Assembly (NCBI GenBank): GCA_964016415.1
Contig: OZ024666.1
Location: 682,001 to 746,000, forward strand
DNA length: 64,000 nt
Direction: 5' to 3'
Origin: Erwinia sp.
GTDB lineage: Bacteria > Pseudomonadota > Gammaproteobacteria > Enterobacterales > Enterobacteriaceae
Shown: positions 11,026 to 20,844 of the stretch, piece by piece
Layout of the letters: each line of letters starts with the position of its first letter
Numbering within the stretch: position 1 is the first letter of the stretch
Notes under the pieces: generated by a model
Database searches by the model: none
Seen by the model: the letters and a program-made list of their open reading frames with translations, nothing else
Told to the model about the DNA's origin: nothing
Position numbers and translations under genes: made by a program

Positions 11026-12744
11026 GTGAATGAGGATTTCGAGCTGCAACGCCGCGAGGCTGATGCACAGAGCCAGTTACCCGAGACACTGCCGTTACTG
11101 TTGCGGCGTTTGTATGCTCAACGTGGTATTCGTCAGAGCGATGAACTGGAAAGGGGCGCGAAATTCCTGCATCCCTGGCAGTCATTGCATGGCATTGAAC
11201 AAGCTACCGCCCTGATTCACCAAGCTCTGATTGAGGGAAACAGGATTATGGTGGTTGGCGATTTCGATGCTGATGGCGCGACCAGCACCGCCCTGACTGT
11301 ACTGGCGTTGCGCCAGATGGGCGCCCGGGATATTGACTATCTGGTACCGAACCGTTTTGATGATGGTTACGGGTTGATCCCGGCAGTAGTGGAACAGGTT
11401 GCCGCCCGTGGCGCGAAATTGATCATTACAGTAGATAACGGCATATCATCGCATGCGGGGGTCGAACTGGCTCATGCATCAGGCATTAAAGTGGTGATAA
11501 CTGATCACCATCTGCCCGGTGATACGCTGCCTGATGCTGATGCGATTGTGAATCCTAATCTTAAACAGTGTCAGTTTCCTTCACGCGCTCTGGCGGGTGT
11601 GGGTGTCGCCTTTTATCTGATGCTGGCACTGCGCGCCCGTTTGCGCGAGTGTGGTGTCACTACTTTGCCGAACCTGGCAGAACTACTCGATTTGGTGGCT
11701 CTGGGAACGGTGGCTGATGTCGTGCCACTGGATACAAATAACCGTATTCTTGTCTGGCAGGGCTTATCGCGCATTCGTGCTGGAAAGTGTCGTCCCGGCA
11801 TCAGGGCGTTACTGGAAGTGGCAAATCGCCCGGTGGGGCAATTATCGGCCAGTGATCTCGGTTTCGCACTCGGTCCGCGGTTGAATGCGGCTGGTCGTCT
11901 GGACGATATGTCGGTGGGTGTCGCATTACTGTTAAGCGATAATCCTGTGCAGGCACGCCAGCTCGCCAGCGAGCTCGATGCACTGAATCAGATGCGTAAA
12001 GAGATAGAGCAGGGGATGCAGCAGGAAGCATTACGACTCTGTCAGCAATTTGATCAACAGCGTGAGACTCTGCCTGTTGGTCTGGCGATCTGGCATCCTG
12101 AATGGCATCAGGGGGTAGTGGGCATTCTGGCATCGAGACTGAAAGATCGTTTTCACCGCCCGGTTATCGCGTTCGCCCCTGCCGGAGATGGCCTGCTCAA
12201 AGGGTCGGGACGCTCAGTGCCCGGTTTGCATCTCAAAGATGTGCTTGAGCGTATTGATACCTGTCATCCGGGGATGATTGATAAATTTGGTGGGCATGCG
12301 ATGGCTGCCGGACTGACCCTGGCGACTGACAATTTTGACGCCTTTCGTGAACAGTTTGCCCTGCAGGTCGCTCAGTGGCTGACTGAAGAGTCTCTGCGTG
12401 GCATTATCCTCAGTGATGGGCCATTACCTGCACAAGAGCTGATACTACCTACCGCTGAGCTGTTGCGTGAGGCGGGACCATGGGGACAAGCGTTTCCTGA
12501 GCCGTTATTCGATGGTCGTTTCACCTTATTACAGCAGAAACGGGTTGGTGAGAGACATCTTAAAATGATGGTTGAGCCGGAGGGTGGCGGCCCGCTTCTC
12601 GATGCGATAGCGTTTAATGTTGATACTGCTCGCTGGCCCGATCCCAGTATCAGAAAAGCAACCCTGGCCTACCGTCTGGATGTGAATGAATTTCGTGGTA
12701 ACCGCAGTCTGCAATTGATCGTCGAACATATCTGGCCAGTGTAG
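11026..12744 (+). CDS. recJ: Single-stranded-DNA 5'-3' exonuclease RecJ
   Basis: 572-aa DHH-family nuclease used in RecF-pathway recombination, base excision and mismatch repair. Motifs: VVGDFDADGATST near residue 75, VDNGISSHAG, TDHHLPGD (the DHH), LGTVADVVPL, and the DHHA1 signature with GSGRSVPGLHLKD and KFGGHAMAAGL. GTG start 5 bases after the dsbC stop. Slightly shorter than E. coli (577) owing to a short internal gap. Confidence 0.96.
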   Translation: MNEDFELQRREADAQSQLPETLPLLLRRLYAQRGIRQSDELERGAKFLHPWQSLHGIEQATALIHQALIEGNRIMVVGDFDADGATSTALTVLALRQMGARDIDYLVPNRFDDGYGLIPAVVEQVAARGAKLIITVDNGISSHAGVELAHASGIKVVITDHHLPGDTLPDADAIVNPNLKQCQFPSRALAGVGVAFYLMLALRARLRECGVTTLPNLAELLDLVALGTVADVVPLDTNNRILVWQGLSRIRAGKCRPGIRALLEVANRPVGQLSASDLGFALGPRLNAAGRLDDMSVGVALLLSDNPVQARQLASELDALNQMRKEIEQGMQQEALRLCQQFDQQRETLPVGLAIWHPEWHQGVVGILASRLKDRFHRPVIAFAPAGDGLLKGSGRSVPGLHLKDVLERIDTCHPGMIDKFGGHAMAAGLTLATDNFDAFREQFALQVAQWLTEESLRGIILSDGPLPAQELILPTAELLREAGPWGQAFPEPLFDGRFTLLQQKRVGERHLKMMVEPEGGGPLLDAIAFNVDTARWPDPSIRKATLAYRLDVNEFRGNRSLQLIVEHIWPV

Positions 12745-12805
12745 GGACATCTCAGCAGGATTCATTGTCTGAGGAAAGTGCTATGCATCACAGGTAAAAA
12801 TGCGC

Positions 12806-12831
12806 TTTGGGTACCGGCATCGGTACCCAAA
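12806..12831. terminator. Perfect 11-bp inverted repeat between recJ and the DUF1176 gene
   Basis: TTTGGGTACCG, loop GCAT, CGGTACCCAAA. A strong symmetric stem between convergent genes. It has short A- and T-rich arms rather than a T-tract, so it probably serves as a bidirectional terminator for recJ (+) and the convergent DUF1176 gene (-). Confidence 0.6.
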
Positions 12832-12873
12832 CGTCCCGGCAGGAAACCGCATTATTACGATGTTACGTCCACA

Positions 12874-13947
12874 TCAGGGAGAGACAACTTTCGTCACCAG
12901 AGTTGGCAGATCCCAGCTCCCGCCAGCGCGAATCAGCCTGCAACGCCCGGTATCTTTGACTGTGCTGTGGACATAACTTTCGCCATTCCATACCCACTCT
13001 TCTAAGCTTATACAGTCTCCCAGCCCCCTGCCTTTCATCCAGAAACCAACTGTGCCGTCAGCGTAGTAATTACCACTTTCAGTCACCATTACCCGCGATG
13101 ATTTATCCTGATTAACGACAAAATAGACGTTTCCTGAGTTATAAGCAGCATACCAGCAAGGCACAATAATCAGTGTATATTGTCTATCGAGTCTCGCCAT
13201 TTGCCATGAGCCGTTTATCAGCTCCTCATCACAGTCAGTCTGAGTATTTAGTGATTTGCTGATGAGTGGCTTGAACAACGATTTTTCCGTGGCGTTCATC
13301 TCCCTGCTCTCTTTATCCTGAACCGCTGCCTGAATGATGACGGGCATCGCTACTGGCGGGGTAACCTGACTCTCACTGTTGTTACCCTTCTTTATCAAAG
13401 CAGTGGGGGTCTCTATCCTTCCCTGTATCTCATCCATCTTCAGTAAAACCGCGCTGGAACCGGCGCTGGATAACAGGTATGTCTGATCATTTTGCTCAAA
13501 ACGAATCGGGTTGTCGTTACGCAGGGCAAGCAGGAAAGCATTGAATTGCGCGCTGTTCATTTGCCAGGCGTCATCGTCGGCTGTCAGAAGCTGACCCATT
13601 GAGCGATCATTTATCAGCAGTATCGGAGCTTCAGTTTGATCATGGGGCTCGCGAGTCTGATCGTCATATTCCGCAAACATCACCCGATTGCTGACTGAGG
13701 TTTCTACTCCTGCTGCCCGGGTAAGTAGCACAGTAACAGCAGGTTCGCTGTCATCTGCTGAGTAACCCGCTGCCCGGCAGGTCAGAGTGTTGTCACAGAC
13801 TACATCCCAGTTTTTATGTGAAAACCGGGTCGAGTGCGGGTCCGGTGCTGCATGAATTGAGACAGTCATCATCGTTACCCATGCAACGAGCAAAAAAGGG
13901 GTGTATTTTTGGCTGCAGAGTACCAGAGGTAATAGACGTTTTTTCAT
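12874..13947 (-). CDS. Secreted DUF1176-family protein
   Basis: 357-aa protein of unknown function with an N-terminal export signal (MKKRLL, hydrophobic stretch, cleavage near SIHAAP). The family hallmark WDVVCDNTLTCRAAGY follows the signal, and the C-terminal half (YTLIIVPCWYAAYNS, LGDCISLEEWVWNG, TGRCRLIRAGGSWDLPT) is the typical DUF1176 ending. Several paired cysteines fit a periplasmic, disulfide-bonded protein. It stands alone between recJ and prfB; E. coli has nothing here. GC content resembles its neighbours. Nothing in the sequence fixes a function. Confidence 0.8.
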   Translation of the reverse strand: MKKRLLPLVLCSQKYTPFLLVAWVTMMTVSIHAAPDPHSTRFSHKNWDVVCDNTLTCRAAGYSADDSEPAVTVLLTRAAGVETSVSNRVMFAEYDDQTREPHDQTEAPILLINDRSMGQLLTADDDAWQMNSAQFNAFLLALRNDNPIRFEQNDQTYLLSSAGSSAVLLKMDEIQGRIETPTALIKKGNNSESQVTPPVAMPVIIQAAVQDKESREMNATEKSLFKPLISKSLNTQTDCDEELINGSWQMARLDRQYTLIIVPCWYAAYNSGNVYFVVNQDKSSRVMVTESGNYYADGTVGFWMKGRGLGDCISLEEWVWNGESYVHSTVKDTGRCRLIRAGGSWDLPTLVTKVVSP

Positions 13948-14268
13948 TATTTATTCCCTTAATTAAAGAGAGTATTAAGCTGATTTATCTCAGGGTTAGC
14001 AACTCCTAAATTCAGCCCGGCAGAGAGTGATTCAGATCCTGTCACAGTCATTATGATCATCATGCTGTGTTAAAAACGCATAATTCGCAAACGGGAGAGA
14101 AAAGCCCTCTTTTACTGAATCAATGCAGGTAAATGATCCTTACTTCCCCTCCTTCGTACAGGGCAGATAAAAAGCCTGCGGCTGAAAGCTACAAACCTGC
14201 GGAAAATTCGGTTAAACTGCTATGTTTGATTTAAACCCCCGGCCTATCACCTAAAAGACGCAAAAATC
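13948..14268. other. Intergenic region upstream of prfB
   Basis: 321 bases between the divergent DUF1176 gene and prfB. No gene or RNA is evident. Near prfB, TGCTATGTT around 14217-14225 could be an extended -10 for prfB, without a clear -35. Nothing else is recognised. Confidence 0.4.
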
Positions 14269-15367
14269 ATGTTTGAAATTAATCCGGTAAAAAACCATAT
14301 TCAGGATCTTTCCGAGCGCAGTCACGTTCTTCGGGGGTATCTTTGACTACGATGCCCGTAAAGAGCGTCTTGAAGAAGTCAATGCAGAACTGGAACAACC
14401 CGATGTTTGGAATGAGCCTGAGCGCGCACAAACCTTAGGCAAAGAGCGCGCCTCTCTGGAAGCCGTAGTTGACACTCTTGATCAACTGGCTCAGGGGCTG
14501 GAAGATGTGACCGGGCTTCTCGACCTTGCGGTAGAAGCTGAAGATGAAGAGACATTCAACGAAGCGGTAGCCGAGCTGGAAGGGCTGGATAAAAAACTCG
14601 CTGATCTGGAATTCCGGCGAATGTTTTCGGGTGAGTATGACAGTGCTGATTGCTATATCGATATTCAAGCAGGCTCTGGTGGTACCGAAGCGCAGGATTG
14701 GGCCAGTATGCTGGTGCGTATGTACCTGCGTTGGGCTGAAGCACATGGCTTTAAAACCGAAGTGATAGAAGAGTCAGACGGTGATGTTGCTGGCATCAAA
14801 TCTGCCACCTTACGCATCATCGGTGACTACGCTTTTGGCTGGCTGCGGACTGAAACCGGAGTACATCGCCTGGTTCGTAAAAGTCCATTTGATTCTGGTG
14901 GCCGCCGCCATACTTCATTCAGCTCGGCGTTTGTTTACCCTGAAGTGGATGACGATATCGATATTGAGATCAATCCGGCTGATCTGCGCATTGATGTGTA
15001 TCGTGCATCAGGCGCGGGTGGACAGCACGTTAACAGAACCGAATCCGCTGTGCGTATCACCCACTTGCCTACCAATACTGTGACACAATGTCAAAATGAT
15101 CGTTCTCAGCATAAAAACAAAGATCAGGCGATGAAGCAGATGAAAGCGAAGCTGTACGAGCTGGAGATGCAGAAAAAGAATGCTGAGAAACAAGCGATGG
15201 AAGAGAATAAATCTGACATTGGCTGGGGCAGTCAGATTCGCTCATATGTTCTCGATGACTCACGGATCAAAGACTTACGCACCGGGGTAGAAACGCGTAA
15301 CACCCAGGCGGTGCTCGATGGTGACCTTGACCGTTTTATTGAAGCCAGCCTGAAAGCCGGGCTATAA
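14269..15367 (+). CDS. prfB: Peptide chain release factor 2 (programmed +1 frameshift)
   Basis: RF2 recognises UGA and UAA and triggers peptide release. The gene is read in two frames. The first 25 codons (MFEINPVKN...) end at CTT TGA C (14341-14347). A +1 slip on CTT continues as [11 protein letters not shown] to 15367, giving 365 aa. A Shine-Dalgarno-like CGGGGGT just upstream of the slip supplies the known stimulator, so RF2 autoregulates its own synthesis. The UGA-reading SPF tripeptide (RKSPFDSGG) and the catalytic GGQ ([12 protein letters not shown]) are present. The start at 14269 matches the family. Co-transcribed with lysS. Confidence 0.97.
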
Positions 15368-15377
15368 GGAATTGATT

Positions 15378-16892
15378 ATGTCAGAACAACAACCGCAGAG
15401 CGCAGACGCCGCTGTTGAATTAAATAATGAATTAAAAACCCGTCGCGAAAAATTGCAAGGTCTGCGCGAGAAGCGTATCGCATTTCCTAATGATTTTCGT
15501 CGTGATACCACTTCACAACCACTGCATGCTGAATTTGATGACCTCGACAATGAAGGCCTGGAGGCTCTCAACAAAGAGGTCAGTGTGGCCGGGCGTATGA
15601 TGACCCGTCGTATTATGGGTAAAGCATCGTTCGTTACTCTGCAGGATGTCGGAGGGCGTATTCAGCTCTATGTGGCGCGTGATGATCTGCCTGAAGGGGT
15701 GTATAACGACGAGTTCAAAAAATGGGACCTCGGCGACATCATTGGGGCGACAGGTAAACTGTTTAAAACCAAAACAGGGGAGCTGTCAATCCACTGTACT
15801 GAATTGCGCCTGCTGACTAAAGCTCTGCGTCCATTACCCGATAAATTTCATGGACTGGCAGACCAGGAAACGCGTTATCGTCAGCGTTATCTCGATTTGA
15901 TTGCTAATGATGATTCACGCAACACGTTTAAAGTGCGTTCGCAGATCATGGCGGGTATTCGCCGCTTTATGGAATCGCGGGATTTTATGGAAGTGGAAAC
16001 GCCGATGATGCAAGTGATCCCTGGCGGAGCTTCTGCCCGTCCGTTTATCACGCATCATAATGCGCTGGATATTGATATGTATCTGCGTATCGCCCCTGAG
16101 CTGTATCTGAAACGGCTGGTGGTAGGTGGTTTCGAGCGTGTGTTTGAAATCAACCGCAACTTCCGTAATGAAGGGGTATCACCACGGCATAATCCAGAGT
16201 TCACTATGATGGAACTCTACATGGCTTATGCGGATTATAAAGATCTGATCGAACTGACAGAGAGTTTGTTCCGTACCCTGGCACAGGATGTACTTGGCAC
16301 AATGCTGGTGAGTTATGGTGAACAACAGTTTGATTTTGGTCAGCCATTTGCACGGCTAACCATGAGAGAGGCGATTAAAAAGTATCGCCCGGAAACTGAA
16401 CTGGCCGATCTGGATGATTTTGACAAAGCGGCCGTGATTGCGCAGTCACTGGGTATTCATATTGAGAAAAGCTGGGGCTTAGGCCGACTGGTGACTGAAA
16501 TATTTGAAGAGACTGCCGAAAGTCATCTTATTCAGCCTACTTTCATTACCGAATATCCGGCTGAAGTTTCGCCGCTGGCACGTCGCAATGACCAAAACCC
16601 TGAGATTACCGATCGTTTTGAGTTCTTCATCGGTGGACGTGAAATCGGCAATGGCTTCTCTGAGTTGAATGACGCCCAGGATCAGGCTGATCGTTTTCAG
16701 CAACAGGTCAATGCCAAAGATGCGGGTGACGACGAAGCCATGTTCTATGACGAGGATTATGTTACGGCACTGGAACATGGCCTGCCGCCGACAGCGGGAT
16801 TAGGCATCGGTATCGATCGCATGGTTATGCTCTTCACTAACAGCCATACCATTCGTGATGTGATTCTTTTCCCGGCGATGCGAAGTAAATAA
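15378..16892 (+). CDS. lysS: Lysyl-tRNA synthetase, class II
   Basis: 504-aa enzyme that charges tRNA-Lys. It has an N-terminal OB-fold anticodon domain (about 60-150) and the class II core with motif 1 ([15 protein letters not shown]), motif 2 ([20 protein letters not shown]) and motif 3 ([12 protein letters not shown]). The start at 15378 (MSEQQPQSA) has AAGGA upstream and lies 10 bases after prfB, the conserved prfB-lysS operon. Confidence 0.97.
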   Translation: MSEQQPQSADAAVELNNELKTRREKLQGLREKRIAFPNDFRRDTTSQPLHAEFDDLDNEGLEALNKEVSVAGRMMTRRIMGKASFVTLQDVGGRIQLYVARDDLPEGVYNDEFKKWDLGDIIGATGKLFKTKTGELSIHCTELRLLTKALRPLPDKFHGLADQETRYRQRYLDLIANDDSRNTFKVRSQIMAGIRRFMESRDFMEVETPMMQVIPGGASARPFITHHNALDIDMYLRIAPELYLKRLVVGGFERVFEINRNFRNEGVSPRHNPEFTMMELYMAYADYKDLIELTESLFRTLAQDVLGTMLVSYGEQQFDFGQPFARLTMREAIKKYRPETELADLDDFDKAAVIAQSLGIHIEKSWGLGRLVTEIFEETAESHLIQPTFITEYPAEVSPLARRNDQNPEITDRFEFFIGGREIGNGFSELNDAQDQADRFQQQVNAKDAGDDEAMFYDEDYVTALEHGLPPTAGLGIGIDRMVMLFTNSHTIRDVILFPAMRSK

Positions 16893-16928
16893 TGGCTCAT
16901 AAGCACCATGTTTCTGAATGATCTACAG

Positions 16929-16954
16929 ACCCTGTCGTTATGGCAGGGTTTTTT
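16929..16954 (+). terminator. prfB-lysS intrinsic terminator
   Basis: ACCCTG, loop TCGTTATGG, CAGGGT running into TTTTTT, 37 bases after the lysS stop. Textbook geometry. Confidence 0.88.
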
Positions 16955-17201
16955 ACAGGTAAATTCTTCAGGTTTTATCTGTGATTAAATATTAATAATT
17001 TCAAATAATTATGCTGTAATTTATTTATCTTTAGTAATTAAATTTGATTTAAGATCATCGCGAAAGGGAATTATAATATAAAAACTTATATATTAAGATT
17101 TAATCTATTTAATAAAAATTAAAGAGTATTCTTTTTTTGCCGATATTTATCTGAGTGGCGTTATTTTTTCTTGTTTTTATCTCTAATTTTTTGGTGTAAA
17201 A
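16955..17201. other. AT-rich leader of the EAL-PAS gene
   Basis: About 250 bases of strikingly AT-rich DNA, much richer than the housekeeping flanks, with no ORF. It runs into the AT-rich EAL gene, and together they look like an acquired segment between lysS and the MFS gene. Such DNA is a typical target of H-NS-type silencing (inference). Confidence 0.5.
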
Positions 17202-18359
17202 ATGAACAAATATAATATAAAAAAAAGCAGGGAAAAACTTAGTGTCGCAATAGGTAAAGGTGAGTTTATCCCTTTTTTTCAGCCTATAGTATCACTTTCA
17301 GATCAGAGGATTGTAGGTTTTGAACTTTTAGCCAGATATCGGGATGAGGACGATATTATAGTAAGGCCTGATACATTTATGGCTGAGATAACAAAATTTG
17401 ATTTATTCGACGAAATGATGATCTCTATCATTTACCAGACATCTGATTTTATAAAACTCTGGCCTCATGATCTTTTTGTTTCAGTGAACGTTTCTCCTAT
17501 ACAGTTAAAAAATAATAACGTCGTTCAGATCATAAAAGAATTCATTGATGAAATAAAACTTACTCCGAAAAGGCTTAAGATTGAAATTACAGAAACGGCT
17601 TTAATTAATGATATGGTCAGTGCCAGAAAAAACATGAACGAGCTGGCCAGTATGGGATGTTTGATCTGTATGGATGACTTTGGGACAGGATTTTCCAGTC
17701 TCACATGGCTGAGTGAATTGCCGATAGAAACCATAAAAATCGATATGAGTTTCATTCGTACGATGCTGCAGAAAAAACTCAGCAGAAAGATCGTCACCAG
17801 CATTGTGGGGTTAGGACAAAATCTGGGTATTGAAGTTGTGGCGGAAGGGATTGAAAATGAATATGAAGCAGATATGCTTCGTGAGATTGGCTGTCAGTTT
17901 GCTCAGGGCTACTTCTTCGGTAAGCCTATGCCGGGACCGGATACACTCACTATTTTATCCTCAGATTCGATTAAGTCATTGCACGGTAAATTAGGTCGAA
18001 TGTCTGTTGACCAACGGGCCTGGCAAATGTCTTCTATGTACGATGCGCCCAATTTATCTATATGTTTTATTGATAAAAATATGTTCATTGTTGATGTGAG
18101 TGAAACGTTTACCAAAAGAGTTAATTTTAACAAGCAAGATTTACTCAACAAACATATCTATGAAGTGTTTCCCTCAGAAAAAAAACGATTCATGTGGTTA
18201 CGTGAATTTCGCGAAAAAGGGCTGCCTTACCCTCCGTTTGAGTTTGTGCTGCCTAATGGGGAGGTAGATGTGGTCATTCTTACGCGGGTAGAAGATGAAG
18301 CCCACGATTTGATGGGGTTTTGTATCTTTGCGCTGATCGTTGATGAGGTTTATCGTTAG
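17202..18359 (+). CDS. EAL-domain cyclic-di-GMP phosphodiesterase with C-terminal PAS-like domain
   Basis: 385-aa cytoplasmic protein with no membrane segment. Residues about 8-255 form an EAL domain with the catalytic set in place: ELLAR (the EAL position), VNVSP Asn, EITET Glu, DDFGTGFSSL, IKIDMSFI Lys, AEGIEN Glu, and QGYFFGKPMP. It should therefore hydrolyse c-di-GMP. Residues about 280-385 look like a PAS sensor fold (NLSICFIDKNMFIVDVSETF... and a final FALIVDEV). PAS after EAL reverses the common order. Base composition is AT-rich compared with lysS, suggesting transfer. No GGDEF domain. Ligand unknown. Confidence 0.85.
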   Translation: MNKYNIKKSREKLSVAIGKGEFIPFFQPIVSLSDQRIVGFELLARYRDEDDIIVRPDTFMAEITKFDLFDEMMISIIYQTSDFIKLWPHDLFVSVNVSPIQLKNNNVVQIIKEFIDEIKLTPKRLKIEITETALINDMVSARKNMNELASMGCLICMDDFGTGFSSLTWLSELPIETIKIDMSFIRTMLQKKLSRKIVTSIVGLGQNLGIEVVAEGIENEYEADMLREIGCQFAQGYFFGKPMPGPDTLTILSSDSIKSLHGKLGRMSVDQRAWQMSSMYDAPNLSICFIDKNMFIVDVSETFTKRVNFNKQDLLNKHIYEVFPSEKKRFMWLREFREKGLPYPPFEFVLPNGEVDVVILTRVEDEAHDLMGFCIFALIVDEVYR

Positions 18360-18649
18360 TTTTTTACCAGTAAGCCAAAGAGGGCTATTCTCTGTTTCGT
18401 TTATAGCTCACTCTGGCTGTTCTGGTATTCAAATCTGTCTGTTGGTTATCACGCCCTTGCCGTGGTTGTATCAGGGGAAGCCGTTTAAAGGAGAGCGATT
18501 ATTCCCCGTTTTCTGCAAACATGCTTTCCTCTGCTATGCTTCACTCTACGCTGAAAAATGAAGAAAAATATCCGGATGCAGTGCCTTCAGTAACTGACCG
18601 ATACGGGTGCAGCAGCAGAGGGTTTTTCAAAAATACAGTAGGGAATAAT
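18360..18649. other. Intergenic region before the MFS gene
   Basis: 290 bases. The frame of the MFS gene stays open upstream to 18521, but that stretch does not resemble a transporter N-terminus. A TGCTATGCT at about 18532-18540 could act as an extended -10. No other feature is evident. Confidence 0.35.
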
Positions 18650-19804
18650 ATGCCTCTCTCTTTACTGGCGCTGGCGCTGAGTGCCTTTGCCATTGGTACG
18701 ACTGAATTTGTCATCATGGGATTACTGCCCGAGGTTGCCGGCGATTTACGAGTGTCACTGCCGGATGCCGGATGGTTAATCAGTGGTTATGCACTTGGCG
18801 TTGCTATTGGTGCACCAATTATGGCCTTGCTGACCGCGAAATTGCCGAGGAAAAAAACACTTATCCTGCTGATGATTATCTTTATCATTGGCAATTTGCT
18901 GTGTGCTGTTGCTTACAGTTACAACTTGCTGATGCTGGCTCGAGTTATCACCGCGCTCTGTCATGGCGCTTTTTTTGGCATTGGTGCAGTAGTAGCCGCG
19001 AGTCTGGTGGCCCCGGCAAAACAGGCTTCAGCGGTGGCGTTAATGTTTACCGGCCTGACGCTGGCGAATGTTCTCGGTGTGCCTCTTGGAACCTGGTTTG
19101 GTCAGTTATTTGGCTGGCGGGCGACATTTTGGGGAGTCAGTGCGATTGGCGTGTTTGCCGGTTTAGCGCTGATCTTCAGCTTGCCAGCCCAACAGAATGA
19201 GAAACCAGTAAATCTGGGCCATGAATTGGGTGCGTTGCGTGAAGGTAAGTTATTGATGTCTCTCACGATGACCGTGTGCTTTGCCGCCTCAATGTTTGCA
19301 TTGTTTAGTTACATCGCACCGATACTGTTGCAAATCACCGGAATACGTAGTGAGGGTGTCAGCTGGACACTGTTTCTGATGGGCGCCGGTTTAACTGTCG
19401 GTAATGTGCTAGGCGGGCGTCTGGCTGACTGGAAACTCTCTTTTAGTCTGACACTGAGTTTCGTCCTGACGTTTGCATTTGCTCTGCTGTTTAGCTGGAG
19501 CAGCGCTCATTTCTGGCTCGCTGAGATTACCTTGTTTTTCTGGGCGATGGCGACATTTGCTACTGTACCTGGCTTACAAATCAATGTAGTCCGCCATGGC
19601 AAAGAGGCTCCAAACCTGGCATCAACGTTGAATATTTCAGCATTTAACCTCGGGAATGCACTGGGTGCCTGGGGGGGAGGTCTGGTGATTCAGCAGGGTT
19701 ATGCTCTGACGGCAGTCCCTGTTGTCGCCGCATTACTGGCGGGGCTGGGCTTGGTGATCTGCTGGCTGACGATTCGGGTGAGAAGCGTTCCGGTTCAGGG
19801 ATAG
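18650..19804 (+). CDS. MFS transporter, DHA1/AraJ-like (YdhP type)
   Basis: 384-aa inner-membrane efflux-type transporter with 12 hydrophobic segments. It begins MPLSLLALALSAFAIGTTEFVIMGLLP, the signature start of the AraJ/YdhP/SotB group, and has the TM2-3 loop motif around LTAKLPRKKTLI. The start at 18650 gives this canonical beginning and follows AGGGAATAAT. Substrate cannot be read from sequence; relatives export sugars, arabinose-like compounds or drugs. Convergent with lysR, overlapping it by 10 bases. Confidence 0.85.
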   Translation: MPLSLLALALSAFAIGTTEFVIMGLLPEVAGDLRVSLPDAGWLISGYALGVAIGAPIMALLTAKLPRKKTLILLMIIFIIGNLLCAVAYSYNLLMLARVITALCHGAFFGIGAVVAASLVAPAKQASAVALMFTGLTLANVLGVPLGTWFGQLFGWRATFWGVSAIGVFAGLALIFSLPAQQNEKPVNLGHELGALREGKLLMSLTMTVCFAASMFALFSYIAPILLQITGIRSEGVSWTLFLMGAGLTVGNVLGGRLADWKLSFSLTLSFVLTFAFALLFSWSSAHFWLAEITLFFWAMATFATVPGLQINVVRHGKEAPNLASTLNISAFNLGNALGAWGGGLVIQQGYALTAVPVVAALLAGLGLVICWLTIRVRSVPVQG

Positions 19805-20721
19805 TCAAGAGCCGCTGCCAGTCGTGAATCAAATAGGGTGCTCTGTTTCTGTACATGGGTGATAAAGGCATCAGCCAGTGCAGAGACCGGGCGGTGACAA
19901 GGCTTTATCATCGTCACCGTGAAGGGAACATCGACACTAAAACGCCTGACTACCACACCATTTCCGGCATAGTCGAGAGCACTCAGTGGATTAACAATCG
20001 AGATCCCTACCCCTGCCCGAACCATGGCGCATACCGAGGCTGCACTGTGTGTCTCCATCACCATGCGGCGTGACACCTGAAATTCACTAAACAGTTGATC
20101 GACAATTTGCCGGTAGCCGTCACTGCCTGAAAGGCTGATATAGGGCTGATCAGTGAAATCTTCTGGCGTTAAACATGCCTTTGCTGCCAGCGGATGTTTT
20201 TCCGGTAGCACACACACCTCATTGCCGGTAAACAGCGGCATACTCACCGTCCCCGCCGGGGTTTGGCTGGTCTCAGTAAGTCCTAAATCATAACGTTGTG
20301 CCGAGAGCCACTCTTCCAGCAGGGGGGACTCCTGCGGAATGATAGTCAGTGAAATATGGGGGTAGCGTTGTAAAAATTGCTGACAGAGGGGAGGTAAAAA
20401 GGATTGAGAGAAAACAGGCAGGCATGTCAGTGACAGCTCACCATCACGGAAGGTACGTAAATTTTCCGCAGCGGCGATAATACGATCCATGCCATACCAT
20501 GAACGCTGCACCTCCTCAAACAGACTGAGCCCTTGTACTGTCGGGAGTAATCTTCCCCGAACCCGCTCAAACAACTGCAGACCACACAGTTTTTCAAAGC
20601 GAGCTAATTCGCGGCTCACTGTGGGCTGTGAAGTGTGCAACAGTGTCGCAGCTTCTGTCAGGTTGCCGCAGGTGATCACGGCATGGAATATTTCAATGTG
20701 ACGGTGTGTGATACCAGCCAT
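19795..20721 (-). CDS. lysR: LysR, activator of lysA
   Basis: 308-aa LysR-type regulator, very similar to E. coli LysR: N-terminal winged HTH (LTEAATLLHTSQPTVSRELARFE) and a substrate-binding domain with SQSFLPPLCQQFL and CAMVRAGVGISIVNPL. In E. coli it activates lysA with diaminopimelate and represses itself. It is divergent from lysA across 123 bases, where its operator must lie. Start chosen at 20721 (MAGITHRHIEIF), matching the E. coli N-terminus. Confidence 0.95.
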   Translation of the reverse strand: MAGITHRHIEIFHAVITCGNLTEAATLLHTSQPTVSRELARFEKLCGLQLFERVRGRLLPTVQGLSLFEEVQRSWYGMDRIIAAAENLRTFRDGELSLTCLPVFSQSFLPPLCQQFLQRYPHISLTIIPQESPLLEEWLSAQRYDLGLTETSQTPAGTVSMPLFTGNEVCVLPEKHPLAAKACLTPEDFTDQPYISLSGSDGYRQIVDQLFSEFQVSRRMVMETHSAASVCAMVRAGVGISIVNPLSALDYAGNGVVVRRFSVDVPFTVTMIKPCHRPVSALADAFITHVQKQSTLFDSRLAAALDYP

Positions 20722-20844
20722 GTGCGCTCCTCTATCAATCCAAGGATTACACCATATCAGAAATGAATAGCAGGTGGTAAAAATGATATTTTTTATCCTT
20801 ATCGCATCATGGCTCAATAGACTGATACCGCTAAGGAGAAATTC
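20722..20844. promoter_or_regulatory. lysR-lysA divergent control region
   Basis: 123 bases between the two start codons, holding both promoters and, by analogy with E. coli, LysR binding sites. Loosely symmetric AT-rich stretches (for example TATCAGAAATGAATA) could be T-N11-A boxes, but no site can be fixed by eye. Confidence 0.5.

Noticed and set aside
14269-14346. prfB as a frameshifted pseudogene
   Set aside because: The CTT-TGA-C site with an upstream Shine-Dalgarno-like sequence is the classic programmed +1 frameshift.
15369-15377. TTG at 15372 as the lysS start
   Set aside because: The ATG at 15378 matches the E. coli N-terminus and has the ribosome site.
20722-20844. Lysine riboswitch upstream of lysA
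   Set aside because: The gap is only 123 bases and lacks L-box features; control by LysR explains the arrangement.
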